Positions 11,635 to 24,380 of a stretch of 64,000 bases of DNA are shown in pieces. The translations under genes were made by a program, and so were the position numbers. The DNA is from Trema orientale (Eukaryota; Streptophyta; Magnoliopsida; Rosales; Cannabaceae). Where the stretch lies: positions 3,621,355 through 3,685,354 of the forward strand of contig JXTC01000001.1 in NCBI GenBank assembly GCA_002914845.1, written 5' to 3'. A model generated the notes under the pieces. It was not told the origin of the DNA, ran no database searches, and was given only the letters and a program-made list of their open reading frames with translations. The first letter of the stretch is position 1. Every line of letters starts with the position of its first letter.

Positions 11635-14600
11635 TTAGAAGGGAGCTGAACTGGTTCGCCGCAGTTGGAGCTTGGGAATGGTACTTGGGCTTGGTAAAAG
11701 TGTTTCCATTTCCTGCAACCAACAAATTCAAAATCCATGAATGAAGATGGGCACGTAATATCAAATTTAGCTTACAACGTATTTACATTGATAATACTTA
11801 GATCCCAATTTTTGTACCAGAGTCTAAAGTGTCAACTACCTCAAAGAAGAAAAAATAATAATGTGACAAGTGAATTATCATTTTTCAATTTATAGTACAT
11901 AATTATTTGCCATAATAATTATCAAGAGAAGTGTTAACAATACTCTTTTAAAATAATTATTCAAACTATTGGTGACCAAAAGCTGAGGTTTTTTTTTTTT
12001 CCCAGAGATGAGTATTTTTTTTTCCCCTTAGAACGTAAGCTATAAAGTTTTTCTTTTTTTTTTTTTTTTTTTTGGGAGAACATAGGGTGTAAAGTGATAT
12101 GTTTGGCTACAAGAATATAAGAATAAGAATAAAGTCTTAATAGTACGTATTTAAAACGTTTCAAACTATCAGTTTGACCAGAAAGTGAAGGAGAGAGAAT
12201 TTTTTTCCTCTTTTAATAAGAGATGGGTTTTTTTTTTTTTTTTCTGGGTTTCATGAGAACATAATGGTATTTAGTCAAAATAGAAAGGGTATTTTTAATA
12301 TTATTTCATTAAAATTTTCTGTATTTTTAATATTATTCCATTAAAAATTTGGTAAAAGAGTTTATTTGAAATTAGATGTTTTAGGGCTTAAGACAACAAT
12401 TAATTGTTTAAATTAAAGTAATAACATTGTGGTAAAAGTTTGATTGTCTTTTCAGACTTTATTAGTATAAAGGAGTGTCAATGTAGTTACTTTATTACTT
12501 TTGTCTAGGGGTGTAAAATTAATAATTTCATAAATTAGGAAGTGTTGGTGTAATTTTTATTTTATTTTTCATTTTTCGTGTTTCTTTTTTTCTTATTAAG
12601 ACTTTGATCTGTGACATCATTTTACTTTCGAACGAAAATTTTATTTGTGTGAGACCTATATGAAATTAGTAATAAGAAGATCAAACAAAAAACATGTTAC
12701 AATCAGTGCAAAACAACCATGTTCATCATTTCTCTATCAATACAAAGCAAAATTATTAAGAAACGATCAACACTTATACATTTGGGATTAGTTTTACAAC
12801 CATTGATTATGATTCTGATACAATATCAGTATCTTTCGTAAATTTACTCTTGCCTTAAAAAATAACTTTATTTTGAAATAAACTTTTAGTAAAAGTTTCG
12901 TAAGTAAAAATCTTTGAAAAAAAGAAAAATAAAAAAACAATAATTTTGAAAAAATAATAAGTATCTCAATTACTTCACTAAAAATTTTATATCAACACAG
13001 ATGACAAGTGAATTGTCATCATTCAATTAAAACTTACCACAGATGAATAAGCGTAACAACACCAAGCACTGGCCCAAAGTGGATCAAGCCTTAATCGAAT
13101 GGATGATTGCCGTTGATGGTATACGCTAGCTATCATACAACTATGTCTAATCTATCCCTTACCATGTACATGCGTTTATATCATACTTTGACTTCCTTTT
13201 TCTCATACAAGTTCATTCATGGAAGCTCAACCAATCTACAGTAAGGCATCACAAGATCCATGTTACTCTTACGAGAAAAATAGAAGAAAAGATGACATAT
13301 ATATAAGCACCAATTCAGTAGGTTTTTTTTTTTAATTTATTCATAAGTATTATTTTGTCCAATTAAAATTCATCACGCACATCTTTTTATGGTAAAAATT
13401 AAAAACAAAAAATCATCAAATAATGAATATTTATTTTTATTATTTTTTTCCCAACTACCTAAATTATGATGGTTGTTAAATTATGTTCCAACAACTAAAA
13501 AAATATTGGATAACACATATACGTTTCTCCAATAAATATTCATGCTATATTAGAATATTCATAATATAATAGTGGACAAATGTGTAATGTGTTAGCTATG
13601 TCATGACTACAATCTTTATGAGTGATGTACCTTTTTCTTTTTGAGCCACTGGTTTTCTCTCCTCAAGCGAACAACTTCCTGCTCCAAGTGATTGGTATAA
13701 GCCTTAAATCAACCAAAAATAAACGACACTCAGAAATTTACTTGAATTGTGCACTTTAGAACGAAATGTTAATTTTATTTTAATGAAAAAAAGAAAAAAA
13801 AAAAACCTGTTTTTTGGCCCTCGACCTGGCGGCGGACTCTCTATTCTTCATCATCCTATTCTTCCTCTTCTCAATACTCTTCTCCATCGTTTCATCCGAA
13901 CGACGTCGTTTCGATGCAGACGACATTGCCGCCTGAGAATCCAACGACGTCGTTTTCTGCAACTTCGCCGTCTTTCTCGTCTCCGCCCGTGTTCCCGTGT
14001 TAGGCATTGCAATCACGGGTTTCTCCTCCGAATAACCGACGTCCAAAACCGGTTTCTGATCAAATTCCGAATCCGGATAACTCGGAGCCGCTATCACCGC
14101 AGGTTCAGGTAGGCGAAACGGTAATTGAAACTGTAACCAATCCGACGCTTGCTGCTGCGACAACGCCACCATTGGATCGATCGCCGCCGCCGCCGCCATG
14201 ATCGGCGGATTATTGACAATCGGAATTTGATTAGTTTCCATAATGTTTCTGACGCCGACTGAGCGGACTACGTAATCATCAAGCGAGGTCGGATAACTAA
14301 GATTTGTGAGTTGTGGCGGCGGAGGCGGGGGAGGAGGAGGCTGATGAACCAGTAATTTCTTATTGTCCACGGCATCTTCTATCCAATTATCTGGATCGGT
14401 GGCCTCCTCGATCTCGTGATAGTTACTAGTCTTACTACTCAACAGAGCGTTCGAATTGATCATATTCCCTAAAAGAAACGAATCAGGCGGCGGCGACAAC
14501 GACGACGAAGAAGACGGAGGATTAGAGAAAGGGTTTTGGTGAGCAAACTGAATTTCTTGATGATGATCATCATCATCATCACCACCACCAGTACCGGTGG

Positions 14601-14736
14601 ACAACAATTTCCTGACTATCTCAGTCTCATTCGAAGGGGGATTGTAAAGGGGATGGTAAGGAATTGATGAGGCTTTACTACCCGGAGGCAGAACCTGGCC
14701 GCCGCCGGGGCTCTGTGCACCATTTGGAGACACCAT
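11635..14736 (-). CDS. FD: FD-like group A bZIP transcription factor (359 aa, 3 exons)
   Basis: Exons, 5' to 3': 13807-14736, 13631-13702, 11635-11712; all junctions are phase 0 and GT-AG. Residues 1-270 are low complexity (Pro run, Asp/His run, Ser-rich). The basic region, residues 285-310, contains N-x7-R/K as KNRESAARSRAKKQ, followed by a short leucine zipper (AYTNHLEQEVVRLRRENQWL). The last exon encodes 25 residues ending LRRTSSAPF, the SAP motif; in FD proteins its phosphorylated Thr/Ser binds 14-3-3 proteins that bridge to florigen FT. Its known role is activating floral-identity genes in the nucleus at the shoot apex. I chose the ATG at 14736 (G at +4); an in-frame ATG at 14814 would add 26 unlikely residues. 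An AKKQ end replaces the commoner ARKQ. Other group A members (ABI5/AREB) lack this C-terminus, so FD or FDP is the best match. Confidence 0.9.
11713..13630 (-). other. 1.9-kb second intron of the FD-like gene
   Basis: Starts GTACAT (13630 downward) and ends TTGGTTGCAG (11713). It is AT-rich with long A/T runs at 11,990-12,075 and 12,228-12,243, and includes a repeat at about 13,290-13,560 that recurs at 18,000-18,250. No exon-like sequence was seen inside. Confidence 0.75.
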
Positions 14737-15300
14737 AGCCAAATATATTTTTTCTTTTTCTCTAATTTTTGTTGAGGGAGAAACAACCAGTTCAATAATG
14801 AAAATAATATACATAAAAAATAAAAAATAAAAAGTTAAAATTGATTAATTAATGAATGAATGAATGAATGAATGATCGATTGTAATTGTATTCAAATAGG
14901 TGAAGATTAATTAAGCTGATTAGAGTCTTATAAGGAATGTGTGTTTTGAAAATGGTAACTAATTAATGTAGGAGGGTGATCAGGACTGATGAGGGTGTAT
15001 AAATTAAATTGAAGGGAAAAAATCTGATCATGATCAGCCGCCATAGAGATCGAATATGCGCGATAATCGAGGCTGAATTGTAGTGAGAGGCCGATACCAT
15101 ATTTAGAGGGAGATAGAGAAATTGATAAGAGACTGACTCAAACAACAGCTAAACCTGATTAATTTGCTAGATAATAGGATTTGAGGTTGGAGACCGAAAC
15201 CAATACTTAATTAATTACTATCCCATTTTTCTCTCTCTCTCTCCTTTCTTTTTGCTTAAGCTTAAGCTTTGAATTTTATTTTTTTTTTATTATTGTTATT
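14737..15300 (-). promoter_or_regulatory. 5' leader and proximal promoter of the FD-like gene
   Basis: AT-rich sequence upstream of the ATG. It contains an (AATG)n tract at about 14,852-14,873 and a CT-rich run at 15,231-15,245. The transcription start cannot be placed by eye. Confidence 0.4.
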
Positions 15301-17086
15301 ACTATTTTTTTTTTTTATTGTTTCAAATTCGAAGACCCATTTATGGAACGTTCTAGACTAGTGTACAGATGACAGTTAATGACAGTTACTTTCCAGATCA
15401 ATTTTGGGCTTATTGGACCACTTCTATCATCGGCCTAATTCGCCCACATTAAAGAATGGGCTTTGTTCGAGGGCCAGAGTCTGTGTGTGCATGTTCACTT
15501 TTCCTGGCAATCTAACTTTGGTATCCTAATTTATGTCGACTAAGTTTCTAACCAGTGATAAAATTTACAATTTTTTTTTTGATAGTTTTATATAGTTTTA
15601 ATTGATACGGCAGCAGTGATATAAATGGGGGCACCAATATTGTATTGACTATTTGAGTTCATCGCTTTCTGTATTGCTGGATAGAAGAGGCCACTCGTCG
15701 ATCACTTGTGATATTGTTGAGTCTGAGACCCAAGGTTCACGTAATTAAGTTTTATTTATATGTTTCTTTTTTCACTTAAGTTTCAACTATTAAAAACTTT
15801 TTTTTTTTTTAATAATCAACTATTAAAAACTTTATAAGTAGTTGTCTTGTAATTTTAATTGTCACTAAGATGTTTATCATTGACAAAGGAAATTAAATAG
15901 TAAAGCTTTTGTAATCAAACAATGAAACGTGAAAATACTTTTGTTTTAATTAAGTTTCTAATATGTAGAATAAGTTAGTACTAAATTTGGGGTTTTGTTA
16001 AGTTGTAAATAACCTCGATCACACTACATCCTAATTTTTTGTTTTTTTATTTTTGGAAGTCCACTACGTCCTAAATTTTAAAACATCTAAGATAATATCG
16101 TTGTAACACGATTAGCAATATCTTAAAAGATTCAGGTAACTGCAATGTTGCTAATAATTAGTCAATTTTAAAGTCAAAACAAAACGGGTCGAGATAGAAA
16201 ATCTTTAAATATGTTTTAAATTATTTAGCTGCAAGTTCTTATAAACTCTAGAATATTTTAAACCAAAAATCTCTCAAGTGAGTTATACATGTATGTTCGG
16301 CTTTTCTATTGGATTTGGACCAACCAAGGTTAGTACCTTTTGCTAAAAAACCGAGTTTAGTACTTAATTAGCATATAATAACATTATACTATTATTAACA
16401 GAATCACGTGATGAACCGTGAGAGGAGGTCAAAGAGAAAAAGAATAACAGAATTTACCAAACATCACTACAAGAACCACTTACTATCAAATATTATGCCT
16501 TAGCAAAAAATCTAGTACAGGGGCTTCTATGATAGGAACATTTACCGGTAGGTTTAATTATTAAAATTCATTGAATATATATATATATATATTTATGTAT
16601 CCGTCGATGACATGGAACACAAACCAGGAAAAAAAAAGTTGCAGCATCTTTTAGTTTTCATATATACCTTTCTTTATGGGTTTTGGTGAGTAATAGAATT
16701 TGACTACATATATAGTTTAAGGACGTGAGATATTTCTGATTAAATTTGTCTTAATAGTGGAGAATGAATCTACATGATTTTTATGGTATCGTTGGACAGA
16801 AAAGAAAATATAACCAAAGGTATCCACATCCACTCTCAAATTGTCCAATATTCTCTTGATGCTTTTCGTAGGTTCATTAAAATATTTGGAACCCTTCATC
16901 GGGAATATATTATTTTCTTTAGTTTATGCCATCTTAGGACTAATTCACTAGTCAATTATATGCCACAGATATTAGATATACATCTTTTGGTACACTTTGC
17001 GTGTACTTTGTGCCTTGATCTTTGCCCAATGCCAATAACAACTACTAGTACTTTATAAGGGAAAAACATGAAAGTAATAAGGGAAA

Positions 17087-17117
<31 letters not shown>

Positions 17118-18000
17118 AGCATAGCAAAAGAGAAATGAAAGTAGATAGGCATGTTAGTCCAAACAAAAAACCTTTTACTAATTTGCGTAGAAAGGAAGAT
17201 TCATTTTATCAGATATATATTATTAATGTTATCTCTTAAATACTTCATATGTGTTTGGCATCAGCACTAGAAAAAAGATCACTTTAGATCCCACAGGGGG
17301 AGTTACAAGGAAAGTAGATGCCATTTAAATATGACAAATTAAAAAAAGTTAAAAGAAAACAAAACCAACTGAGCCACCTTTGAAGCATTTATAAAGCAAA
17401 AGTTGAACCCTTTAATTTTCTGTCTTTTTTTTTCCCCCTAGTAGTGAACCCTTTTCATGGACCTAATTTTTTTGGGCTAGTGAGTAACTGAACCTCTTTT
17501 AACTTTAACTGAACAACCCCATTATCGCCTAAAAGGATCTTAATTTTAGATTGAACCCAATTTTCTTTGTTAATTTAATACGAATGCAAACTCGATAATA
17601 TTTTTGAAGTTGTTACAGTTTGAACCCATTAAGCAAAGCTACAACATGCTATATGGTAAATTTTTTTAACATACCTTTACCAAATTGATAAAATATTTCA
17701 TATCATACTCCAATAATTGGTGGTCACCTCAGTGGTGATCATGTAACGAAAAGGCCTACATTTCCATATGGCCAACTTTCCCTCATGTATAGTCCACTTG
17801 CCCATGTAATTTTTTTTTTCTTAAATATATACTATATACACACACATTGAATATTTTATATTATTTGTTGCTTTTTCTTTATACCTTGAATGCTAAGTTG
17901 ACGCAGCATAATTTCGTCTGACATGAGATATCCTCAATGCAATATGTATAATGATACTAGAACGGTAGAACTGATCAAAGTGAAAAGAAGAAAGAATGTG
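15301..18000. other. Intergenic, no gene seen
   Basis: AT-rich sequence without a convincing ORF or RNA gene. It has an (AT)n run at about 16,575-16,590 and a long T run at 17,090-17,112. It may contain distal promoter elements of the FD-like gene, which is transcribed away from it. Confidence 0.5.
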
Positions 18001-18016
18001 ATGTTAGTGTATATAT

Positions 18017-18246
18017 ATGGGCACCAATTTAGTATTTTTTTTTTCACTTATTTATAAGTGTTGTTTTACCTAATAAAAATTTATTACGCATGTCTTTTTA
18101 TAATAAAATATTGAGAGAGAAAATCATTAAATAATGAGTTTTTTTTTTAAACTACTCAAATTATGATAATCATAAGATCTGTGATCCAACAGCTAAAAAA
18201 ATATCTATAGACAGGTAAAAAAAAATACATATTGAATTGAGAACCT
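18017..18246. mobile_element. Short dispersed repeat (MITE-like), second copy of one in the FD intron
   Basis: The sequence from GGGCACCAATTTAGTA through the block with ATTACGCATGTCTTTTTATAA to AACAGCTAAAAAAATAT matches, with many differences, 13,298-13,510 inside the FD-like gene intron (GCACCAATTCAGTAGG, ATCACGCACATCTTTTTATGG, AACAACTAAAAAAATAT). The ends are weakly inverted (CACCAATTT against AATTGAGAACC). No coding capacity. Confidence 0.5.
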
Positions 18247-18305
18247 ATATATATATATATTATATACACGATACTTATAATTAAATCATATACGTGTATA
18301 TATAT

Positions 18306-19123
18306 AAAATAAAACTTCTATAAATTAATGTTGTTAGGACTAAGAAAGAGTATTACTTTACAGAGATTATTTATTTATCAATAAATGAATAATTTATTAA
18401 TTTATCGATAAACAAATATTTATTAATTTAAAAGAGTAGTATAAACTTAATATTTGTAATTTTTGTCCCTAAGAGACATATATATAACCTATAATAATAA
18501 AAATTAGATATAGTTAAAGTTAATAAGTGCAAGAAGTCTAAAAGTTAACATGTATATACACAAAAGTTATTATATATTGTTTATACATAAATAGAATTCT
18601 AAAAGTTAGTTTTCAATGTACATCAAAAAGTTAACAAGTATATGTACATATGATAAATGTAGCTTAAAAATTTAATACCTTATAAAATATAGCATTTCAA
18701 GATATTCCATGGATATTGAACATAATGACGATAAATAGTCATTAGTTTTACTTCAATAATCCAAATCATTAAAAATTGTGATATATCCATTGCAAAAATT
18801 AGAGTATAAGACTAAGTTCAATTTAAGTACGAATAATAAGTAAACAACTTTAGATGCATTTTGAAAAATAACAGATTTAAGAAAATAGAAGTTATCTAGA
18901 AAAAACTCACTAGTATTGTGAATATCTATGTTATTTCTTTTATGTATTTAATCAATTATTAATTTATATATCCGATGGATTCTAAAGGAATTAAAAAAAT
19001 TATTATCTTATGCATTTAGTGAAAATATTAATTTAGTATATTGACCCGAATTGGAATCGAAAAATTTTATTATTTAATCGAGATTATTAATTTATCGAAC
19101 ATTCATTTATCGAAGTTTTACTA
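18306..19123. mobile_element. TIR DNA transposon relic
   Basis: The left end AAAATAAAACTTCTATAAATTAATG is matched at the right by the reverse complement of CATTCATTTATCGAAGTTTTACTATG (19,100-19,125). Inner copies of TTAATTTATCGATAAAC-like words on both sides support a terminal inverted repeat of over 60 bp. No transposase remnant was seen, so it is a non-autonomous element of undetermined superfamily. Confidence 0.55.
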
Positions 19124-20261
19124 TGTATATATATGCATGAGAACGTAGTTCATTATAAGTTTCTGGGAAATGCATGATAGTGTAGTTCATTATAAGTTTC
19201 TAGGAAATGCGGAAGTAAACTATATATCGTAGATGGTTTCCGCATATTTCAAGCAAAGTTTAATATGTTATTGTAAATTATTTCGGCGAATGAGTAATAT
19301 TAATGCGTTAAATCGACAGAACTGGTAACCTATTTAGATAAGGATTAGTTAGACATAATCTCTAATTGCTAGAGAGTTCTAGACATGGATAAATTAAAGT
19401 GTCGAAACCTGATCTACGAAATCCAATTGCATTTGTCTTTAATTTAAAAATGTGTTTTCCATCGCTTTATGATGATGGGAAAGAGTAGTCCCCACTTTTA
19501 ATCAATTATTTTCTTTGTTCACATTATAGAAATATTGGCTCACAGCCCTTTTAATTTACATATGCATTACTGCTTAATAATTCATATTGTTATAGCAAAG
19601 TGAGGTACATGTTCTAGATGCCAAAAGAAAGAAATTAATTTGTCATTACTTTCATTGTTTTGTCCTGCCACAATTGGCTTGGAAAAAGATACATAAAAGT
19701 ATCCTCTTTGAAATTAAAACTAGTGTCGAACTTTGTAATCAAGACATAAATCAATGTGCAATCCTTCTTTGTAAAAATAAAAATAAAAATAAAAATAAAA
19801 GTACTATGGGAATATAGCTAAACGGCTGAGTACCAAGGTCAGATAAAGCTACCTATATATCCTTTTGAAGGAAGAGAGAGAGAGCAACAACCTCTCCTCT
19901 TAAGTTTGATTGATCCACTAGAAGAACAACCTAATTGCCAGTAAGATTAATCCAACTAAGGAAAAGAAAATAATTAAGTATTGTCCATTTGAACAAAGCT
20001 CTTAATCAATCATCATTAAGTAATGACTATGCACTGGTGGGATTTCCATTTAATACCTTATCAATCTTAAACTATTGAAATTTATTTATTGTTGATTGAG
20101 AAAAAATTCACTATCCACTGAAAAGGTGAAAAAATCTTTATTTATAAGTCCTTCTAAGGAATCTAAATATTATCACTGTTTAGTTTCCTAATTTTGAAGT
20201 AAAATAGAATCAAACATTATGAAAATTAACTATAATCTTAACTAAAATTTAGGAAAAATAT
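19124..20261. other. Intergenic, no gene seen
   Basis: It contains a local duplication of about 38 bp at 19,148-19,210 (GTAGTTCATTATAAGTTTCT twice) and an (AATAAA)n tract near 19,775-19,800. Nothing else was recognised. Confidence 0.5.
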
Positions 20262-20877
20262 ACAAAATCCTCCTATTGTTTGAGCAAAATACCAATTTCG
20301 TATATATTTTTAAGATGCAAAATATATCCATTTGGTTTACCAAATCGAATCAAAATATATCCTTGGAAAAAAGACACCTAGTACTACTTTTTGATAAATA
20401 AAACCAAGAATACTATGTCTAAATTTTTACTTATTTTTGTATTACCTTTTTTTAGAAAAATAACAAATTCTTACTAAGAAAGACCAAATAACATCTTAGA
20501 ATTTTCATTTTTTCTTGTTTCTTTTTGCTACTAGTTTACTTGTAACTGATCACTCTTAAAATTAATTACTAATTCATTATTAGAAATTATAAACTAATTA
20601 ATTTTTGGAAACTAGAAACCAAATTGGTTACTAAAAACCAACAACTATATTGGTTTTCATCATAAATATCATAACTATTTAGTTAATAAAAACTGAAAAC
20701 TAAATTAGTTTCTATCATAAACAGTAGAACTATTTGGTTAATTCAATTATTGATTACTAGAAACCAATTTGGTTATTAGAAACTAGTTGCCAGAATTCAA
20801 AAATCTATATATTTTTGTTGCTTTCACGTCAAAAATATAATTATTTAATTTGAGAACTTGATTATATTCTTCAGCGT

Positions 20878-21440
20878 CCTTGTTCAATGCCTCACCAAAT
20901 TCTTGCTATAGGGCATTCTTCAAAAAGGAAATCACACTAGCTTTTAGGAAATTTTTGTGGTTTCCTGTGATTTACTTAGCTACAGGGCAATCTGCTAAAA
21001 GGAAACCACGATGGTTTCTTATGATTTATTTAACTGCAGGACGTTCTGCAAAAATGAAACCACAATGGTTTCCTGAAAATGTTCATGGTTCCATGTGATT
21101 TACTTACGTACAGGATATTCAGAAACCACGATGGTTTCCTGTGATTTATTTAGCTACAGGACATTCTACAAAAAGGAAACCACAATGATTTCCTAGAAAT
21201 GTTCATGGTTTCATATGATTTACTTACGTACAGGATATTCGGCTAAAGGAAACCAAAATAGTTTCTAGGAAACCTTTGTGCTTTCCTGTGATTTACTTAC
21301 GTACAGGGCTTTCGGCTAAAGGAAACCAAACTGGTTTCTAGGAAATCTTTGCAGTTTTTTGTGATTTACTTACTTACAGAACATTTCGCTAATAGGAAAC
21401 TAAATTGGTTTCCAAGAAACCACAAAAGTTTCTTGTAAAA
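20878..21440. repeat. Tandem array, about 74-bp unit with palindromic core (array 1)
   Basis: Successive diverged units carry GTGGTTTCCTGTGATTTACT, then TACAGG(G/A)CATTC, then AAAGGAAACC, and GGTTTCC again. GGAAACC and GGTTTCC in each unit are inverted copies. Several units are shortened. The same unit forms array 2 at 28,497-29,130. Confidence 0.85.
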
Positions 21441-21662
21441 AAAAAAAAGTTGACTTATTTACTAAAATGTCACCGCGTTTTCTAACTTTCAAAGTATTTA
21501 GAAAAATGTTATAAAAAGGTCATACGGATTTTTATTATTTTTGAAAGGTCGTAAATTTGGTATTATTTTTTGAAAAATAGGTATAAGTGTCCAAAACTCT
21601 ATATCCTTTATGCTTAAACAAAATATCAATTTCGGATGTGTTTTTAAGATACAAAATATATC

Positions 21663-22129
21663 GGAAAAAGTTCATCAATATCTGTTTTCAAAATTATATT
21701 TTCATAAATATTCGCTTTATATTTTTATTGCATAGATACTCGTTTTTATACCCGTATTTGGAGAAATATAGACCATCCCTGTTTTACACATGAAATGTAA
21801 TATATTTCATGCATTAAATGTATACTATGGTCTACATTTTATGAAAAAAAATTACATTAATAATTGACACACATTTTAAAATGTATATCATAAGTCAAAC
21901 TTATAATGAAAAATGTAAACCGTGGTATATATTTACATTGTAAATGTATTCCGTTCATATTTTACACATAAAATGTGTATCTCATGGATAAAATTTACAT
22001 TGTAAATATAGACAACTCATATTTCTCATATGAAATGTGGACCATAAAAACAGGTATTTGTGAATGAAAAGTTAAAACAGGTATTTATGAAAATAAGTTT
22101 TAAAAACAGGTACTAAGTGTAAATTTCTC
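21663..22129. mobile_element. Mutator-type MITE, 467 bp, 9-bp target duplication
   Basis: The left arm (GGAAAAAGTTCATCAATATCTG, TTTTCATAAATATTCG) is the inverse of the right arm (CGAATATT-like, CAGGTATTTATGAAAATAAG, AGTGTAAATTTCTC). Flanks AAATATATC (654-662 past 21,000) and AAATATATT (130-138 past 22,000) match at 8 of 9 positions. The paralogous block at 20,317-20,330 shows the unfilled site. The interior is rich in TTTACA/TGTAAA palindromes. Non-coding. Confidence 0.75.
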
Positions 22130-22554
22130 AAATATATTCCTTCTGTTTACCAAATTGGATCGAAATCTACCCTTGTATCCGATTTTGACAAAACTATATT
22201 GTGAAATGACACTAATACTCTTAGATATATAGTCAAAATTAATTAAAATGTCAAACTACCGCTAGATAACCAAATACTAGTGGGAAAAAAATTCACATTT
22301 TTGTATAAGATATTTTTATATATAAATTTAAGTATTTGGCAGTTAAGTTGTCAATTTTTTAAAGTTTAAGAGATAATTTGATTATTTGATCAAGAGCGTT
22401 TTAGCCATTCTCGAACAAAAAAAAAAAAAAATAGTGAAAATCAATATAAAGTTTTCCTAATTATTGACAAGGGGTATATTCTACAATCTCAAAATACGCA
22501 TTCTAACTAGTATTTTGCTATTATATTAGAAGATTTTAGTATAATTTTTTTGGA

Positions 22555-22920
22555 TTATCTGCAAAAGAAATCCCCTGAAGTATACTCTTCCTCCAAATTT
22601 AATAATGTTTTTCGACTTGTGTTAAATTATACCTCCACATTTCAAATATTAATAAATTTGTGTATTTTGCATATGAAATAATCAACAAATTTTTCACTAA
22701 ATATGAAATTGAATTGATGATATCTTATTTTTACTGACTAATATAATAATTTTATTTAAAATAATTTAAAATAGTTAGCACAAATCACCTAATTTATACA
22801 TAAAATGTATAAATTTGCAGGGATTTGAAATATAAAGATAGCATTTTGCACAAAGTAAAAAAACATGATTAAAATTACAGAAAAATCATATTTCTATTTT
22901 TTTTTTCAGTTATCTCTTTT
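22555..22920. mobile_element. Possible MITE with weak inverted ends
   Basis: CATTTCAAATATTAATAAATTTGTGTATTTTGCATATGAAAT on the left resembles the reverse complement of the 22,790-22,870 region (TTTGCAGGGATTTGAAATATAAAG). Divergence is high and the ends are unclear. Confidence 0.3.
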
Positions 22921-23039
22921 TTTTTTAAAATGTAACGGTTTTGTAAAGAATATTTAGTAGGTAAAATATGTTTTGTGCTGCTTTCTTTTCCTATATTTTA
23001 TTTCTTATTTGGTACTTTTGCAAAGTAAAAGGAAAATCT

Positions 23040-24380
23040 AGGGTACTTCAGAGTAAGGAAACAGATGGGACTCGTGTTGGACCCTCCTCAGGTACTGACA
23101 CACCTGCTTATGTGTATTAGTTTATCGTTTCATATATGTATAAATGACCTGTAAATGCCAGTTCCCTGCCCAAGTGTTACCCACCACCCAAAGCTCTCCA
23201 CGTGTCACCACCCGATTTTCACCCCTCCCAGACCAAAACATAGCCACCATCATCTCGGCCACCCATTACACCGCGAGATGACGTGACCATTGATGTCATA
23301 TCAGTTTTCAATAATTTTTCCCACAAAAATCTTCTTTTTTTTTTTTTTTCCTTTGTTCTATCCTTTTTTTTTTTTTTTTTGAAGTGGGACAATGGCGACA
23401 CAAACGGCTTACTGTAGCGCTTTGTCAAAAGAAACTGAATTATTTTAATGGAGCATGTTTCTCCGCTTTTCATTCCTTTGTTTTTTTATTTAATTTTAAT
23501 TTCAATTTAGTGATAACAATTGCTTCTTGGTTGCTTTATAATTCCTTAGTACTGTCATTCTCTTGGGTTCCAAAACTCTAGGACTGTCAATATTACAATG
23601 TAGTCTCTCTCTTTGGCCCAACAAATTCCCTATGTCAGTCTTTGCTTTTGATCGGAAGTAGTGAAAGGTTAGTTACTTGTTTTAATTTCCCACTTCACTT
23701 CTTGTTCATTGAAATTGCTCTCTTCAACTCTCTTGATTGGTTACCGAGAAAGTGAAGGAAAATAAAAAGAGAAACAAATGATTGTTTCAAAGTCCAGAGC
23801 TTTATATTGTTCTTGACACCTGTTAAAAAAATGGGGTTTTCTTAAAAAAAATCTTTTAAAGACAGATTATTGATTTTTCTATCTTTTTCTCTCAGTTTCT
23901 TTAACTGATAGTGCCTCTTTTTTGGGGGGTCATGACTTGGATGGTTCAGTTCTTATCTCTTGGTGATTTACTTGCCAGCCAGTTTTGCAGACAAGTCCTC
24001 TGAATCGTGTTATAAGAGGTAATGATAAATTTATTTTCCTGCTATTATTTAAATGCAGTGAAAATAATATATGGCTTCCAAGGAGTAAACCCCATTTTTT
24101 TTTGGCCCATACAGAGAAGACCCAAGTGAAATCTTACCCAAGAAAGGCCAACAGGGGCAGGAGGTATATATTCAAAGCTTGAAGATTATCAAAACCAATT
24201 ACTTAATATAGTGTGAGTTTTTGTTACTCTTTTAGCTTTTACCATGATCAAGGCCAGGTTATAGAGGACCCAAAAAAAAAAAAAAAAAAAAAATCTAGCT
24301 ATAGATGTGCCTGATTTTGATTATTAGGATGTAGTTGTGTAATTTTGGGTCAAGAGTAGTAAAAAATTGTGTGACAGGGT
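23040..24380 (+). promoter_or_regulatory. Promoter and 5' leader region of the TGA7-like gene
   Basis: No coding sequence. A CACGTGTC box at 23,199-23,206 matches the G-box/ABRE core bound by bZIP and bHLH factors. Downstream are T-rich tracts (23,336-23,380) and, just before the ATG, GTGTGACAG at 24,369-24,377, which looks like a 3' splice site; a 5'-leader intron is therefore likely. Confidence 0.45.

Larger units (their letters stand above)
20262..22515. mobile_element. Composite of TIR elements around a tandem array
   Basis: A block at 20,270-20,390 (GAGCAAAATACCAATTTCG, then AAGATGCAAAATATATCC) recurs directly at 21,600-21,662 plus 22,130-22,215, where another MITE splits it, and again inverted near 22,455-22,515. 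Between the direct copies lie AT-rich sequence with repeated GATTACTAGAAACC-like words and the 74-bp tandem array. This is best read as a long array-bearing TIR element beside a second TIR element. Outer limits are approximate. Confidence 0.5.

Noticed and set aside
14007-14201. Plus-strand open frames (13,747-14,201) opposite the FD-like first exon
   Set aside because: Shadow frames of a GC-richer, low-complexity exon on the other strand.
14737-14814. Upstream in-frame ATG for the FD-like protein (26 extra residues)
   Set aside because: The residues are Ile/Lys-rich translated leader sequence; MVSPNGAQ is the more natural start.
23219-23473. Minus-strand open frame of 84 codons near the TGA7-like promoter
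   Set aside because: Its middle is a Lys/Phe run produced by poly-T tracts, and it overlaps the CACGTGTC promoter region; no family resemblance.
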